Part shown: piece by piece, positions 47,121-56,519 of the stretch
How positions within the stretch are numbered: position 1 is the stretch's first letter
Layout: each line of letters begins with the position of its first letter
Assembly (NCBI GenBank): GCA_944389925.1
Contig: CALXOD010000016.1
Location: 41,052 to 105,051, forward strand
Direction of reading: 5' to 3'
Source: an uncultured Victivallaceae bacterium
Lineage (GTDB): Bacteria > Verrucomicrobiota > Lentisphaeria > Victivallales > Victivallaceae
Length of the DNA stretch: 64,000 nt
Made by a program: the position numbers and the translations under genes
The notes under the pieces: model-generated
Databases searched by the model: none
Seen by the model: only the letters and a program-made list of their open reading frames with translations
What the model was told of the DNA's origin: nothing

Positions 47121-48265
47121 CTGCAAGATTTTCCTTTCACTTTTTCCAACTGTTCCCACCAGGGGCGAAGATCCACCACCGTCCCCAGCCGCATGGCGTC
47201 GTCCAGAGCGAAGCAGGCAATGGCGGATGTGACTCCGCTGAGAATCGCATCTTCGCTCTCCGTCCCGCAGCAGACTGCCGCGGCCAGTGTTTTCAACAAC
47301 GTTCGGTCACCGCCGGCGTGACTGCCTTTTTCTCCGGTGGAGAAATCATGTTGCCGCCCGTCCACCGTACGTACCTCGATCACGCCGGAAATCGCATCGG
47401 CACGCAAAGTTCCCTCGGTTCCGGCAATGTACATGCGTCGCTCGTTAATCGGACAGTTGATGTTGGTGTGAAAGGTCCCGCTCACGCCGGAAGCATACTC
47501 CAGAATACAGACCTGGTGGTCTACAATATCCTTGTCGGACCGAAAAGGATCGCGCCCCTTCGCCGTAGGCCAGCGGCAGAAAACCGGTGTTCCGTCCACG
47601 TCCCGATATTTTTCCATCAATCCGGCGTTCTCCGGACGGAAGACCGCAAGCGACCCGAACGACGCGCCGCGCACCGGCACGCTGTCCAGAATATAATTGG
47701 CAATATCAAGATCGTGACAACACTTTTCCAGCAGATGGAATCCGGTCGTTGCCCGATTCCGCCGCCAGCAGCAGCAGATATGGCCGCCGTGTTCCGGCAA
47801 GACGTTTTCATTGCATTCAAAACTGACCGGCGTACCGATCAATCCGGAAGCAACCACTTCCCGGATCTTCCGGTAATGCGGCGAATAACGCAGCGTAAAA
47901 CCAATCAGATACTGCTTCCGACTCTTCTTCCACGCCTCCCAGATCGCCAGACATTCGGCGAAGGAAACTGCCATCGGCTTCTCTGAAAAAACATGCTTCC
48001 CCGCTTCAAAGGCCCGAATCACCAACCCGGCGTGGGTGGCATTCGGCGTCATGACCATCACCCAATCCAGCGCGGGATCCCGCAGCAGGGAATCGGCATC
48101 GGCGTGAATCCGGACAGGTCCCGGCAATTTCGCCGCCAGCGCCTCCGCCCGGGTCCGGTCCAGGTCGCAGACCGCGTCGATCCGGAGCTGTCCGGGATCC
48201 CATTCCATGTATTTCAGCAGGCTGTTGATTCGGGTACCGCACCCGATGACTCCGATTTTTTTCAC
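47099..48265 (-). CDS. Gfo/Idh/MocA family oxidoreductase (second copy)
   Basis: A 388-residue paralogue with 'IGVIGCGTRINSLLKYMEW' (Rossmann), 'HVFSEKPMAVSFAECLAIWE' (E-K-P motif) and 'LLEKCCHDLDIANYILDSVP' matching the related segment of the copy at 43341-44624. The start is GTG at 48265 after a GAGAGTGAG stretch. Two related dehydrogenases around one glycosidase suggest an oxidative route such as 3-keto-glycoside formation before cleavage; that is inference from other systems. Confidence 0.92.
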   Translation of the reverse strand: MKKIGVIGCGTRINSLLKYMEWDPGQLRIDAVCDLDRTRAEALAAKLPGPVRIHADADSLLRDPALDWVMVMTPNATHAGLVIRAFEAGKHVFSEKPMAVSFAECLAIWEAWKKSRKQYLIGFTLRYSPHYRKIREVVASGLIGTPVSFECNENVLPEHGGHICCCWRRNRATTGFHLLEKCCHDLDIANYILDSVPVRGASFGSLAVFRPENAGLMEKYRDVDGTPVFCRWPTAKGRDPFRSDKDIVDHQVCILEYASGVSGTFHTNINCPINERRMYIAGTEGTLRADAISGVIEVRTVDGRQHDFSTGEKGSHAGGDRTLLKTLAAAVCCGTESEDAILSGVTSAIACFALDDAMRLGTVVDLRPWWEQLEKVKGKSCRCLPKCG

Positions 48266-48297
48266 GATCTCACTCTCTTTTTCTAGGATGTTGTTTA

Positions 48298-49059
48298 TTA
48301 CTGCATCGTCACCCGGCTGCAGGGATCGTCGAACCCCTGCTCATTCGCCTCAGTCTTGCCGATCGCCGCGGCGTGGCCGTCGAGATAAGCGACATTCGCC
48401 CGGGCGTTGTGGTGAAGACTCAGCAAAGCCGTTCCCTGATAACTGGAACTGGTCTCGTCATCGTACAACCAGTAACAGCCGGCATCTTTGAAGCTGCCGC
48501 TCGACGCCATATTGTAAGTATCCCCGTAAACAATATAGGCGGAAGGCGAAACAATCGTCTCGGCATTGTTCACGCCAGTACCGCTCTGCCGCAGCATCCG
48601 CACCCGATTGCCCACCGGCCGGATGTATCCGTAGCCGTAAATTCCATTGCCGCGGTAACAGGCGCGCATACCGTAATTATAATATTCCGGTACCACTTTG
48701 CCCCGCAACGTCGGACAATACATGATGCCCTTCATCTGGCCGATTTTCGCACCGCCGCCTTCCCGGATTTTGATCTTGGCAGAAGGATCCGGCGTACCGG
48801 TGATGTAGCGTCCTTTGGCCATCGTCCAGAACCAGGACTGTTTGTCTCCAGCATCCCCACCGTAGGCGGCGTGAATCCAGTCGTTGTTGTCAGCCATGTA
48901 CATCAACGTACCGGACATGATCTGCCGCAAACTTCCGGAGCAGTAGGCAGAGTGTCCCCGTGACCGTGCCTGATTGAGCGCCGGCAACAGGATGGCGGCC
49001 AGAATGGCGATGATCGCAATGACGACCAGCAGTTCAATCAACGTAAAAGGCCTTTTCAT
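48298..49059 (-). CDS. Prepilin-type N-terminal cleavage/methylation domain protein
   Basis: A 253-residue pseudopilin-like protein. It begins '[20 protein letters not shown]', the class III signal of type IV pilins, after a GGGAGGAACG site. The residue before the cleaved Phe is Pro, where most prepilins have Gly. The exposed part contains '[20 protein letters not shown]' and ends with '[20 protein letters not shown]', the H-x-G/DGH pattern of the DUF1559-like proteins common in PVC bacteria. Its place among sugar enzymes suggests a surface-displayed glycan-binding role; inferred. Confidence 0.92.
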   Translation of the reverse strand: MKRPFTLIELLVVIAIIAILAAILLPALNQARSRGHSAYCSGSLRQIMSGTLMYMADNNDWIHAAYGGDAGDKQSWFWTMAKGRYITGTPDPSAKIKIREGGGAKIGQMKGIMYCPTLRGKVVPEYYNYGMRACYRGNGIYGYGYIRPVGNRVRMLRQSGTGVNNAETIVSPSAYIVYGDTYNMASSGSFKDAGCYWLYDDETSSSYQGTALLSLHHNARANVAYLDGHAAAIGKTEANEQGFDDPCSRVTMQ

Positions 49060-49131
49060 TCGTTCCTCCCTCAAGTGTTGTTGTAATCTCCGCTGAAATC
49101 AACATTCCTTCTTCATTCCCAACCATATCCG

Positions 49132-50673
49132 TCATTGTTTCATCCGGTATTGGAACGGCGCAGCAGGCAGTCCGGCCCCGTTAACCAGGTTGACCCGGGG
49201 CGAATACTCCCAGGCGTAACGCACCGCCACCGGGGCCGGTACCTTCGCACAGTGCACCACCACCGTCCCGTTGTCCAGTCCGACCTCGGCCCAGTGAAAC
49301 CGGCCGTCGGCCCCGGCCAGCTGAAACGCCCGTACCGGTCCGCCGTCGGTGGTTTTCAACCCCTCCGCGTGGTCGAAGGTGATTTTCGCCGTTCCATCGG
49401 AAAACTCCGCACTCCGGAACCGCGGGCCGTAACAGGGACGTTCCGTTTCGCCGTAAAAACAGTGGAGAAACGTTGATGCCAGCCGTTCCCCGACCGGTGC
49501 CTTGTTGCGCGGATGCAGATTCTGAGGGTCGCCGACGTCCAGTGTCACGACATATTCCACATTCTTTTCCGCGGCGGCGATCGCCGCCTGGGCCGCACGC
49601 AGATCCGCCCACTGGTTCTCCCGGCATTCCGGAAACGTCTTGCCGTAATTCGGCAGCTGCACCATCACCAGCGGCAGATCCGCATCCGCAAAACGTTCCC
49701 GCCAGGCGCGCAGCATCGTACCGAATCGTTCCGGATAAAGTGCCGCCCGCGCCACATCCGCCTCTCCCTGATAAAAAATCACCCCGCGTAATGGAAACGG
49801 CGCCAGCGGATGAATCAGCGCATTGTACAATCCTCCCGGACAATGCGGGTGCTCCGGTCCCAGCGGCACAAACGGACGCACCGGAATCGGCTGTTTCGCC
49901 CGACGCGCCTCGGCTTGTGCCGCCGCCAATGCCGCGGCATCCGGATAGCGTTGCTGGAATTCCTGCAGATCCTGCCGGTAACGCCGGTATTTTTCCTCAT
50001 AGTTCTCCTGTGAACGCCGGTATTCCTCCAGCCATTCCGGAGCGGTTGTCGCCAGAAATTCCCGGGGGATCCAGCTCTCTACCCGGGAGGCCCCGCGCGA
50101 AGCATTGATCAAACCGATCGGTACGCCCAGCTCCCGCCGCATGGCACGACCGAAATAATAGGCTACGCCGGAAAATTTCGGTGTGGTTTTCGGCGAAGCA
50201 ACATACCACTTGCCCCGCACCTCCGGCTCCGGACTCTCCGACATGCGCCGATCGGAGAAAAACAATCGCAACTGCGAATCCGCCGATGTCGCAATCGCTT
50301 CCGCGCCCCCATCGGTATTCATCAGATGCCATTCCATATTGGATTGCCCGGAACAGAGAAACACATCCCCGAACAGAATGTTGCCGATCCGTTTCTCCTC
50401 CTCTCCGGCAGTAATCGTCATCTCCACGGGCCCGCCCGTTTCATGCGGCGGCAACACCAGGCGCCAGGCCCCCTCCGCATCGGCTTTCACCGCCCCCGTG
50501 TTTCCTCCCAGTGTCACCGTCACCATCTGTCCCGGTGCGGCCCGTCCCCATACCGGCAGCGGCCGGTTACGCTGCACCACCATGTGCGGCGCGAAAATCC
50601 CCGCCACCTCCAATCCTGCAAACACCGGCATCCCCATTCCCAACAGCAGAATCAACAGCCACTTTTTCATCAT
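49132..50673 (-). CDS. Sialate O-acetylesterase
   Basis: A 513-residue exported SGNH-type esterase. Signal peptide 'KKWLLILLLGMGMPVFA', then an N-terminal beta domain ('GIFAPHMVVQRNRPLPVWGR'), the block I motif 'LCSGQSNMEWHL' with the catalytic Ser near residue 113, and 'GVIFYQGEADVARAALYPER' as a later conserved block. These features match the sialate O-acetylesterase family (DUF303), which removes acetyl groups from sialic acids or other sugars. It is the first gene after the divergent promoter; two adjacent ATG codons exist. Confidence 0.92.
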   Translation of the reverse strand: MMKKWLLILLLGMGMPVFAGLEVAGIFAPHMVVQRNRPLPVWGRAAPGQMVTVTLGGNTGAVKADAEGAWRLVLPPHETGGPVEMTITAGEEEKRIGNILFGDVFLCSGQSNMEWHLMNTDGGAEAIATSADSQLRLFFSDRRMSESPEPEVRGKWYVASPKTTPKFSGVAYYFGRAMRRELGVPIGLINASRGASRVESWIPREFLATTAPEWLEEYRRSQENYEEKYRRYRQDLQEFQQRYPDAAALAAAQAEARRAKQPIPVRPFVPLGPEHPHCPGGLYNALIHPLAPFPLRGVIFYQGEADVARAALYPERFGTMLRAWRERFADADLPLVMVQLPNYGKTFPECRENQWADLRAAQAAIAAAEKNVEYVVTLDVGDPQNLHPRNKAPVGERLASTFLHCFYGETERPCYGPRFRSAEFSDGTAKITFDHAEGLKTTDGGPVRAFQLAGADGRFHWAEVGLDNGTVVVHCAKVPAPVAVRYAWEYSPRVNLVNGAGLPAAPFQYRMKQ

Positions 50674-50719
50674 CGATCCCCGAATTAAAACAGGTGTCCC
50701 TTTTGTCCCGCTGTTTCAT

Positions 50720-50748
50720 ATTATAAGAAATTATTGAAATTAAAACAA
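50720..50748 (-). promoter_or_regulatory. Candidate promoter of the minus-strand sugar locus
   Basis: On the minus strand TTGTTT (50748-50743), 17 bases, TATAAT (50725-50720). About 45 bases before the esterase ATG. Confidence 0.6.
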
Positions 50749-50784
50749 TGTTTATTTTATTCATTTTTTTAATATTTATATCCA

Positions 50785-50813
50785 TTGACAAACTTCCAGT
50801 TTCATGTTATAAT
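50785..50813 (+). promoter_or_regulatory. Near-perfect sigma-70 promoter of the AraC regulator
   Basis: TTGACA (50785-50790), exactly 17 bases, TATAAT (50808-50813). Both hexamers are full consensus. The minus-strand promoter is 37 bases away, so the two polymerases face a shared control region. Confidence 0.75.
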
Positions 50814-50837
50814 TCATTATAATACGTCATAATACGG
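50808..50837 (+). repeat. Three 10-bp-phased TATAAT-like repeats at the AraC promoter
   Basis: TATAATTCAT, TATAATACGT and CATAATACGG follow one another with a period of exactly ten bases. The first hexamer is the -10 box; the other two lie over the transcription start. Helical phasing suits a regulator bound to one face, possibly the AraC protein itself. Confidence 0.65.
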
Positions 50838-50900
50838 GATACCGCGCCCTCCCGTTCCGAAGACAATACCCGGAAAACCATACAACCCGAAAGCTCATAC

Positions 50901-51779
50901 ATGCCGACCATCGCCGACCGCTACCGGGATCTGCCGGAACGCTATCCGAGTCCCCGACAGTATTTCGTCGGACAATCCCGTTACGCCGTGGAATTGCCTG
51001 ACAACATTCTTATTTTCTGCCGTCGCGACGGAAGTCATGCACTTCAAGCCCCCATCGCCCATCACCGCCATGTCCTGCTGCTCGTCCTGGCGGGTAACGG
51101 CTCGGTCATCATCAATGGAGAACGTTTCGATCTGCGTCCCGCACACCTGCTACTGCTGCTGCCGCACCAGATGCATCTGATGTTGTTTGAACACCCCCGG
51201 ATCAACTGGCTGTACGTCACATTCGAAGCACCGGAAAATCCGTGCTGGGACCCGATCGCCAACCAGCCCCTGCCCTTCCCGGAAACCGCGGCCCCCTATC
51301 TGCAGGACCTGATTCAATGCGACATCCGCGAATACGGCAACGATCCCTTCACCGGCATGCGGGCGGCCTTAAACATTCTCCAGTTCCTCAATACCGTCCT
51401 GGCCGAGATGCGTCGGGATGATGCCATCCCCCGTCGCGCCACCGCAGAACCAACCCTTGCCGACCGCATCAACCGTTACCTATACCGACATCTGGATCAA
51501 CCGCTGAACATTCACCTTCTTGCTGAAAAATTCGGCTATTCCCCCACCCACCTGCGGCGCCTCTATCAATCTTTCATGGGTCTGCCTATCGGCAGCTATC
51601 TGCGCTCCATGCGCCATGCCAACGCCCAGCAGCTGCTGCGCCGCACCAGCCTGCCTCTGGCGGAAATCGCCCGTCGCTGCGGATTCGGGTCAAGCTATGC
51701 CTTTGCCGCAGCTTTCCGTACCCGGGAAGGCATCCCTCCCGGAGAATTCCGACGTCGTCACCGGCTTCCTTCTTCGTAA
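50901..51779 (+). CDS. AraC family transcriptional regulator
   Basis: A 292-residue regulator. The N-terminal part (about 30-150; 'HHRHVLLLVLAGNGSVIING', 'LRPAHLLLLLPHQMHLMLFE') is a cupin-like ligand-binding domain. The C-terminal part (about 185-285) holds two helix-turn-helix units ('LNIHLLAEKFGYSPTHLRRL', 'LPLAEIARRCGFGSSYAFAA', 'FRTREGIPPGEFRRRH'). It is divergent from the sugar locus and most likely activates it in response to a sugar. Confidence 0.93.
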   Translation: MPTIADRYRDLPERYPSPRQYFVGQSRYAVELPDNILIFCRRDGSHALQAPIAHHRHVLLLVLAGNGSVIINGERFDLRPAHLLLLLPHQMHLMLFEHPRINWLYVTFEAPENPCWDPIANQPLPFPETAAPYLQDLIQCDIREYGNDPFTGMRAALNILQFLNTVLAEMRRDDAIPRRATAEPTLADRINRYLYRHLDQPLNIHLLAEKFGYSPTHLRRLYQSFMGLPIGSYLRSMRHANAQQLLRRTSLPLAEIARRCGFGSSYAFAAAFRTREGIPPGEFRRRHRLPSS

Positions 51780-51803
51780 AACCGGGCAGGGAAAACGGTT
51801 TTT
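51778..51803 (+). terminator. Intrinsic terminator of the AraC gene
   Basis: AAAACCG and CGGTTTT form a 7-bp stem around an 11-base loop, with a further T. The first arm overlaps the stop codon of the regulator gene. Confidence 0.55.
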
Positions 51804-51917
51804 GCAAAAAATCATGGATGACGTTGATTCCGGCTTGAAAAAAACCAAAAGAAGGATTAAGTTTGTTGTCGGCATTATTTTCACGAAAAAGATCCGTTAT
51901 CTGGGGAAGGTGAAACA

Positions 51918-53636
51918 TTGGCTAGAGATACCGAATACATTCTGGAGCTGCTGACCGAATACGGCATGGTCACACCGGAACAGATTTCAGCCGCCCGCAA
52001 AGAGTCCGAAGAGAGCGGCGGCGTTCTGGACGTGGTCGATGTCCTCAAGCAGCTGGGGTACGTCAAAAGCGATGAATTGACCGCCATGCTGGCACAACAG
52101 TACGGCATGGAAATGCTGGACCTGACCCGTTATGAAATTCCGGAAGAGGTCATCCAGTCGCTCAGCACCGACATCGTCCTGCATTACAATGTCGTACCGG
52201 TCATGAAACATGACGGCGTCCTGACCGTCGCCATGAGCGATCCCACCGATATGGAAACCCTCGACTCCCTCCGCTATTACCTCGGACAGGACGTGGAAGC
52301 CGTGGTGGCACCGCAGGAACAGATTCAGAACGTCATCGACAAATACTACCGTACCGCTGCAGAAAGTGTGGAAGGATTCCTCGAAAACCTCGAAGACGAG
52401 GGCGCCGAAATCGAAACCGGCGGCTCCACCAGCATGATCGGCGAAGCGGAAGAAGATGATGCCGACAACGCCCCGATCATCCGCCTGGTCACCATGCTGA
52501 TCATCGAAGCGTACAAGATCAAGGCATCAGACATTCACCTTGAGCCGATGGAAAAGCGCTATCGTATCCGGTACCGTGTCGACGGCGCGTTGCGGGAAGT
52601 CGAAGCGCCGCCCAAATATCTTCAGGCGAACTTTACCAGCCGTGTCAAAATCATGGCGCGACTGGACATTACCGAAAAACGCATCCCGCAGGACGGTCGT
52701 ATTCAGCTTAAGATTGACGACAAGGACGTCGACCTGCGTGTTTCCTCCATTCCGACCACGCACGGCGAAAGTATCGTTATGCGTATTCTGGACAAATCCA
52801 GTATTCAGCTGGATATCCCCAAACTCGGTTTTTACGCCGATGACCTCGAAATGGTCAACAAGATCATCGGTCTGCCGGACGGCATCTTCCTGGTTACCGG
52901 TCCGACGGGGTCGGGGAAAACCACTTCTCTGTATGCGTTTTTGAATACCATCAATACCGTCAGCCGGAAAATCATTACCGTGGAAGACCCGGTGGAATAT
53001 CAGCTTTCCGGGATCAACCAGGTACAGGTGGACAAACAGATCGACATGACGTTTGCCGCGGCCCTGCGTGCCATGCTGCGTCAGGCGCCCAATATCATCA
53101 TGGTAGGGGAAATCCGCGACTACGAAACTGCGGAAATTGCTATCAACGCAGCTCTGACCGGGCACCTGGTCTTCAGCACGTTGCACACCAACGACGCCCC
53201 GGGCGCCATCACCCGACTGGTCGATATGGGGGTCAAACCGTTCCTGGTGGCCTCCGGGGTCCGCGCGGTAATGGCGCAGCGGCTTTTGCGCCGCATCTGC
53301 CCGAACTGCAAACAGCCGTATACCCCGACCAAGGAAGAGGTGAAACTTCTTGGGCTGACTCCGGAATATCTGGAAAACCATCAGTTCTACAAAGGGGCCG
53401 GATGTAATCGCTGCGGCAAAACCGGTTACAAGGGACGGATCGGGATTTACGAAATTTTCATGGTGACCGAGGAAATCGCCAAGCTGATTTTCCGCAACGA
53501 ACCCAGCGGTGTGATTCGTGAAGCGGCACGACGTGACGGTATGCGTTCCCTCCGGGACGATGCAATCCGCAAGGCGGAGGCCGGCATTTCCACTCTGGAA
53601 GAGGTCATCATTGTCACCATGTTGGACGAGAACTAA
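51918..53636 (+). CDS. Type II secretion/type IV pilus assembly ATPase, GspE/PilB family (copy 1)
   Basis: A 572-residue hexameric motor ATPase. The start is TTG with GAAGG upstream. An N-terminal MshEN/GspE-N domain (about 1-140) is followed by an N2 domain and the ATPase core: Walker A '[14 protein letters not shown]' near 327, Asp box 'ITVEDPVEYQLSGINQVQVD', Walker B 'IIMVGEIRDYETAEIAINAA', His box 'GHLVFSTLHTNDAPGAITRL'. The zinc-binding tetracysteine is CPNC (about 461) and CNRC (about 496). It sits 18 bases before a second ATPase of the same family. Confidence 0.95.
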   Translation: MARDTEYILELLTEYGMVTPEQISAARKESEESGGVLDVVDVLKQLGYVKSDELTAMLAQQYGMEMLDLTRYEIPEEVIQSLSTDIVLHYNVVPVMKHDGVLTVAMSDPTDMETLDSLRYYLGQDVEAVVAPQEQIQNVIDKYYRTAAESVEGFLENLEDEGAEIETGGSTSMIGEAEEDDADNAPIIRLVTMLIIEAYKIKASDIHLEPMEKRYRIRYRVDGALREVEAPPKYLQANFTSRVKIMARLDITEKRIPQDGRIQLKIDDKDVDLRVSSIPTTHGESIVMRILDKSSIQLDIPKLGFYADDLEMVNKIIGLPDGIFLVTGPTGSGKTTSLYAFLNTINTVSRKIITVEDPVEYQLSGINQVQVDKQIDMTFAAALRAMLRQAPNIIMVGEIRDYETAEIAINAALTGHLVFSTLHTNDAPGAITRLVDMGVKPFLVASGVRAVMAQRLLRRICPNCKQPYTPTKEEVKLLGLTPEYLENHQFYKGAGCNRCGKTGYKGRIGIYEIFMVTEEIAKLIFRNEPSGVIREAARRDGMRSLRDDAIRKAEAGISTLEEVIIVTMLDEN

Positions 53637-53654
53637 GCGGAGAGAATTGATAAT

Positions 53655-55358
53655 ATGCTGGATACTGAAAGTTTAGCGTTGATCGACCTGCTGATCAGTG
53701 AGCGTTCCGCCCAACACCCCGGTCTGAAGGAACAGCTCAAAGATGTGGAGGAAGAGCACGAGCGGACCGGGAAACCGGTCATGGAGATCATTGAAAACTA
53801 CGGGCTGTTCACCAAAGAGGAAATGCTCTCGCTCATCGCCGAAAACCTCGGCTCCTATGTCTGGGACCCCCGCAAAACCGGCGAAGACCTCGCTCAGGAT
53901 GTCATCAACCGTGTCGATGTCACCACGGCACGCACCTATGGGGTGATTCCAGTGGCCTTTGAGGACGACATGCTGCACCTGGCCATGCGCAATCCGCTGG
54001 ATTTCCAGACGGTGGAGTCGTTGCAGTTCATCATCGGGTTGAATATTCAACCGGTCGTTGCCGACACTGATGTGCTCGACAGCGAAATAGAACGCTATTA
54101 TCCGGAACGGGGGGATAACGTCCACGACCTGCTTGAAACCCTCAACCAGGAAAGCGGAACCGAAGTCCTGACCAATGAAAAGGATATCGAAAACAAAGCC
54201 AACGAAGCCCCAATCGTCAAATTTGTTGACGTCATTCTGCAACAGGCCATCAAGGACAAGGCCAGCGACATTCACTTTGAACCGTTCGAAAAGGATTTCC
54301 GCATCCGGTACCGCGTCGACGGCGCACTCTATGAAATGCCGCCGCCGCCGAAAAGCCTGGCCGTTCCGGTGATCAGCCGCGTAAAAATTGTTTCCGGCTT
54401 GAATATTTCAGAACGCCGTCGTCCGCAGGACGGTCGTATCCAGCTCAAAATCGCCGGCCGTCCGGTGGACCTGCGCGTTTCCTGTCTGCCGACCAGCTAC
54501 GGAGAATCCGTGGTGCTGCGCGTACTTGACCGCTCTGTCGTCAACCTGAGCCTTGATGCACTCGGCATGGGGGATGACGTTCTGGAACAGTTGCGGACCA
54601 TGATCCATCAGCCGAATGGAATCCTGCTGGTCACCGGACCGACCGGTTCCGGGAAAACCACCACCTTGTATTCCGCGCTCAAAGAGGTCAACAATCCGGA
54701 GGACAAACTGCTGACAGCAGAAGACCCGGTGGAATATGACATCGAAGGGATCATGCAGGTACCGATCAATGATGCGGTCGGCATGACCTTTCACCGGGCA
54801 CTGCGTGCCTTTCTGCGCCAGGACCCGGACCGGATTCTGGTCGGGGAAATCCGAGACTTCGAAACGGCCCAGATCGCCATCGAAGCATCCCTGACCGGGC
54901 ACTTCGTTTTCAGTACACTGCATACCAACGACGCGGCCAGTACCGTTACCCGACTGGTGGATATGGGGGTGGAACCGTTCCTGATCTGCTCCTCACTTGC
55001 CGGCGTGCTCAGTCAGCGGCTGATCCGTCGCGTCTGCAACAACTGCAAAACCAGCTATGTCCCAACCGATGAAGACCTCAAACGGCTGAACATCGACCGC
55101 TCGGAAGTCGGAAATCGGAAATTCGTTTACGGAAAAGGCTGCTCCATCTGCAACGGTACCGGTTATAAAGGCCGGAAAGCCATCTGCGAATTGATGGTCG
55201 TCAATGCCGGTATCCGGGAGCTGATTTATGAGAATGCACCGATGACCCAGATTCGTGACCGCGCCCGGGAACAGGGCATGCGCACCATTCGCGAAGACGG
55301 TCTGATGGCCATCATGAACGGAGAAACCTCAGTGGACGAAGTGGTCCGCTATACATGA
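53655..55358 (+). CDS. Type II secretion/type IV pilus assembly ATPase, GspE/PilB family (copy 2)
   Basis: A 567-residue paralogue of the preceding gene with the same plan: N-terminal domain to about 140, Walker A '[20 protein letters not shown]' near 328, 'LTAEDPVEYDIEGIMQV' (Asp box), 'RILVGEIRDFETAQIAIEAS', 'GHFVFSTLHTNDAASTVTRL' and Cys pairs CNNC (about 461) and CSIC (about 496). All catalytic motifs are intact, so neither copy is obviously dead. The copies are clearly diverged in their N-terminal domains, which contact the platform protein. Confidence 0.95.
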   Translation: MLDTESLALIDLLISERSAQHPGLKEQLKDVEEEHERTGKPVMEIIENYGLFTKEEMLSLIAENLGSYVWDPRKTGEDLAQDVINRVDVTTARTYGVIPVAFEDDMLHLAMRNPLDFQTVESLQFIIGLNIQPVVADTDVLDSEIERYYPERGDNVHDLLETLNQESGTEVLTNEKDIENKANEAPIVKFVDVILQQAIKDKASDIHFEPFEKDFRIRYRVDGALYEMPPPPKSLAVPVISRVKIVSGLNISERRRPQDGRIQLKIAGRPVDLRVSCLPTSYGESVVLRVLDRSVVNLSLDALGMGDDVLEQLRTMIHQPNGILLVTGPTGSGKTTTLYSALKEVNNPEDKLLTAEDPVEYDIEGIMQVPINDAVGMTFHRALRAFLRQDPDRILVGEIRDFETAQIAIEASLTGHFVFSTLHTNDAASTVTRLVDMGVEPFLICSSLAGVLSQRLIRRVCNNCKTSYVPTDEDLKRLNIDRSEVGNRKFVYGKGCSICNGTGYKGRKAICELMVVNAGIRELIYENAPMTQIRDRAREQGMRTIREDGLMAIMNGETSVDEVVRYT

Positions 55359-55409
55359 TTCAGGCATTTTGCCAGAAGCAATTTGAGTTGAAAGGACAGT
55401 GTTTTCATC

Positions 55410-56492
55410 ATGGTCGAAATGGCAGATCTTTTGCAATTCGTCGTTGACGAAGGTGCAAGTGACCTTCACATTGAAGTCGGCGCGCCGCCGATGATCCGTC
55501 TGCACGGCGAAATGACACCGCTGGAATTGCCGGCGCTTACCCCCGCAGACACGGAACGGCTGGTTAAAGCCATTGCCTCGGAAGCCCAGCTGCAGCAGAT
55601 TCAGGAAGTCGGGACAAGCGACTTCGGGTTCGGGTTCTCCGACCTTGCTCGTTTTCGTGTAAGTGCCTTCAAACAGAAGGGCTTTTTCGGAACGATTCTG
55701 CGTCAGATTCCGAATCAGATGTTGACCTTTGAACAGCTGGGACTGCCGCCGGTGGTCAAGGATCTGCTTTACAAGCCCCGCGGCCTGATCCTGGTAACGG
55801 GGCCGACGGGGTCCGGGAAATCCACGACGCTGGCCTCCATGATCAATTATATCAATGACGAACGGGCCGCCCACATTATTACCATTGAGGACCCGATCGA
55901 ATTCTACCACAACCACAAACGCAGTATGGTGATCCAGCGCGAAATCGGGGCTGACACCACCAGCTTTGCCGAAGCGTTGCGACGGGCTCTGCGTCAGGAC
56001 CCGGACATCATTCTGGTAGGGGAAATGCGCGATATTGAAACCATCGGCGCCGCCGTGACCGCAGCGGAAACCGGACACCTGGTGTTCGGTACGTTGCACA
56101 CCACCGGTGCGGCCCGTACCGTGGACCGTATCGTGGACGCTTTCCCGACCAACCAGCAGGCACAGATCCGGACTCAGCTGGCCTCTTCGGTCGTGGCGGT
56201 CATTTCTCAGATCCTGCTGCCTCGGTGTGACAAGGTGGGACGGGTGGCGGCCTTCGAAATCATGGTGGCCACGCCTTCCATTCAGGCGCTGATCCGTGAC
56301 AATAAAACATTCCGTATTACCTCCGAACTTCAGACCGGGGCAAAATATGGAATGAATACGCTGGATGCGCATTTGTACGAGCTGTTCACCTCCGGAAAAA
56401 TCAGTTACGCGGAGATGATCACCAATGCGCAGGACGCAGACGGTCTCGCCGAAAAAATGAAGCAGGAACAGCAGCTCAATCAGAAAAGATAA
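55410..56492 (+). CDS. PilT-type retraction ATPase
   Basis: A 360-residue member of the PilT subgroup: short N-terminal domain ('[20 protein letters not shown]'), Walker A '[20 protein letters not shown]' near 131, '[20 protein letters not shown]', '[20 protein letters not shown]' and '[20 protein letters not shown]'. No tetracysteine motif, as expected. It probably powers pilus retraction, although in a pure secretion system its role would be unclear. Confidence 0.95.
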   Translation: MVEMADLLQFVVDEGASDLHIEVGAPPMIRLHGEMTPLELPALTPADTERLVKAIASEAQLQQIQEVGTSDFGFGFSDLARFRVSAFKQKGFFGTILRQIPNQMLTFEQLGLPPVVKDLLYKPRGLILVTGPTGSGKSTTLASMINYINDERAAHIITIEDPIEFYHNHKRSMVIQREIGADTTSFAEALRRALRQDPDIILVGEMRDIETIGAAVTAAETGHLVFGTLHTTGAARTVDRIVDAFPTNQQAQIRTQLASSVVAVISQILLPRCDKVGRVAAFEIMVATPSIQALIRDNKTFRITSELQTGAKYGMNTLDAHLYELFTSGKISYAEMITNAQDADGLAEKMKQEQQLNQKR

Positions 56493-56519
56493 GGTCCCCA
56501 ACCAAGGGAGGAAACCATT

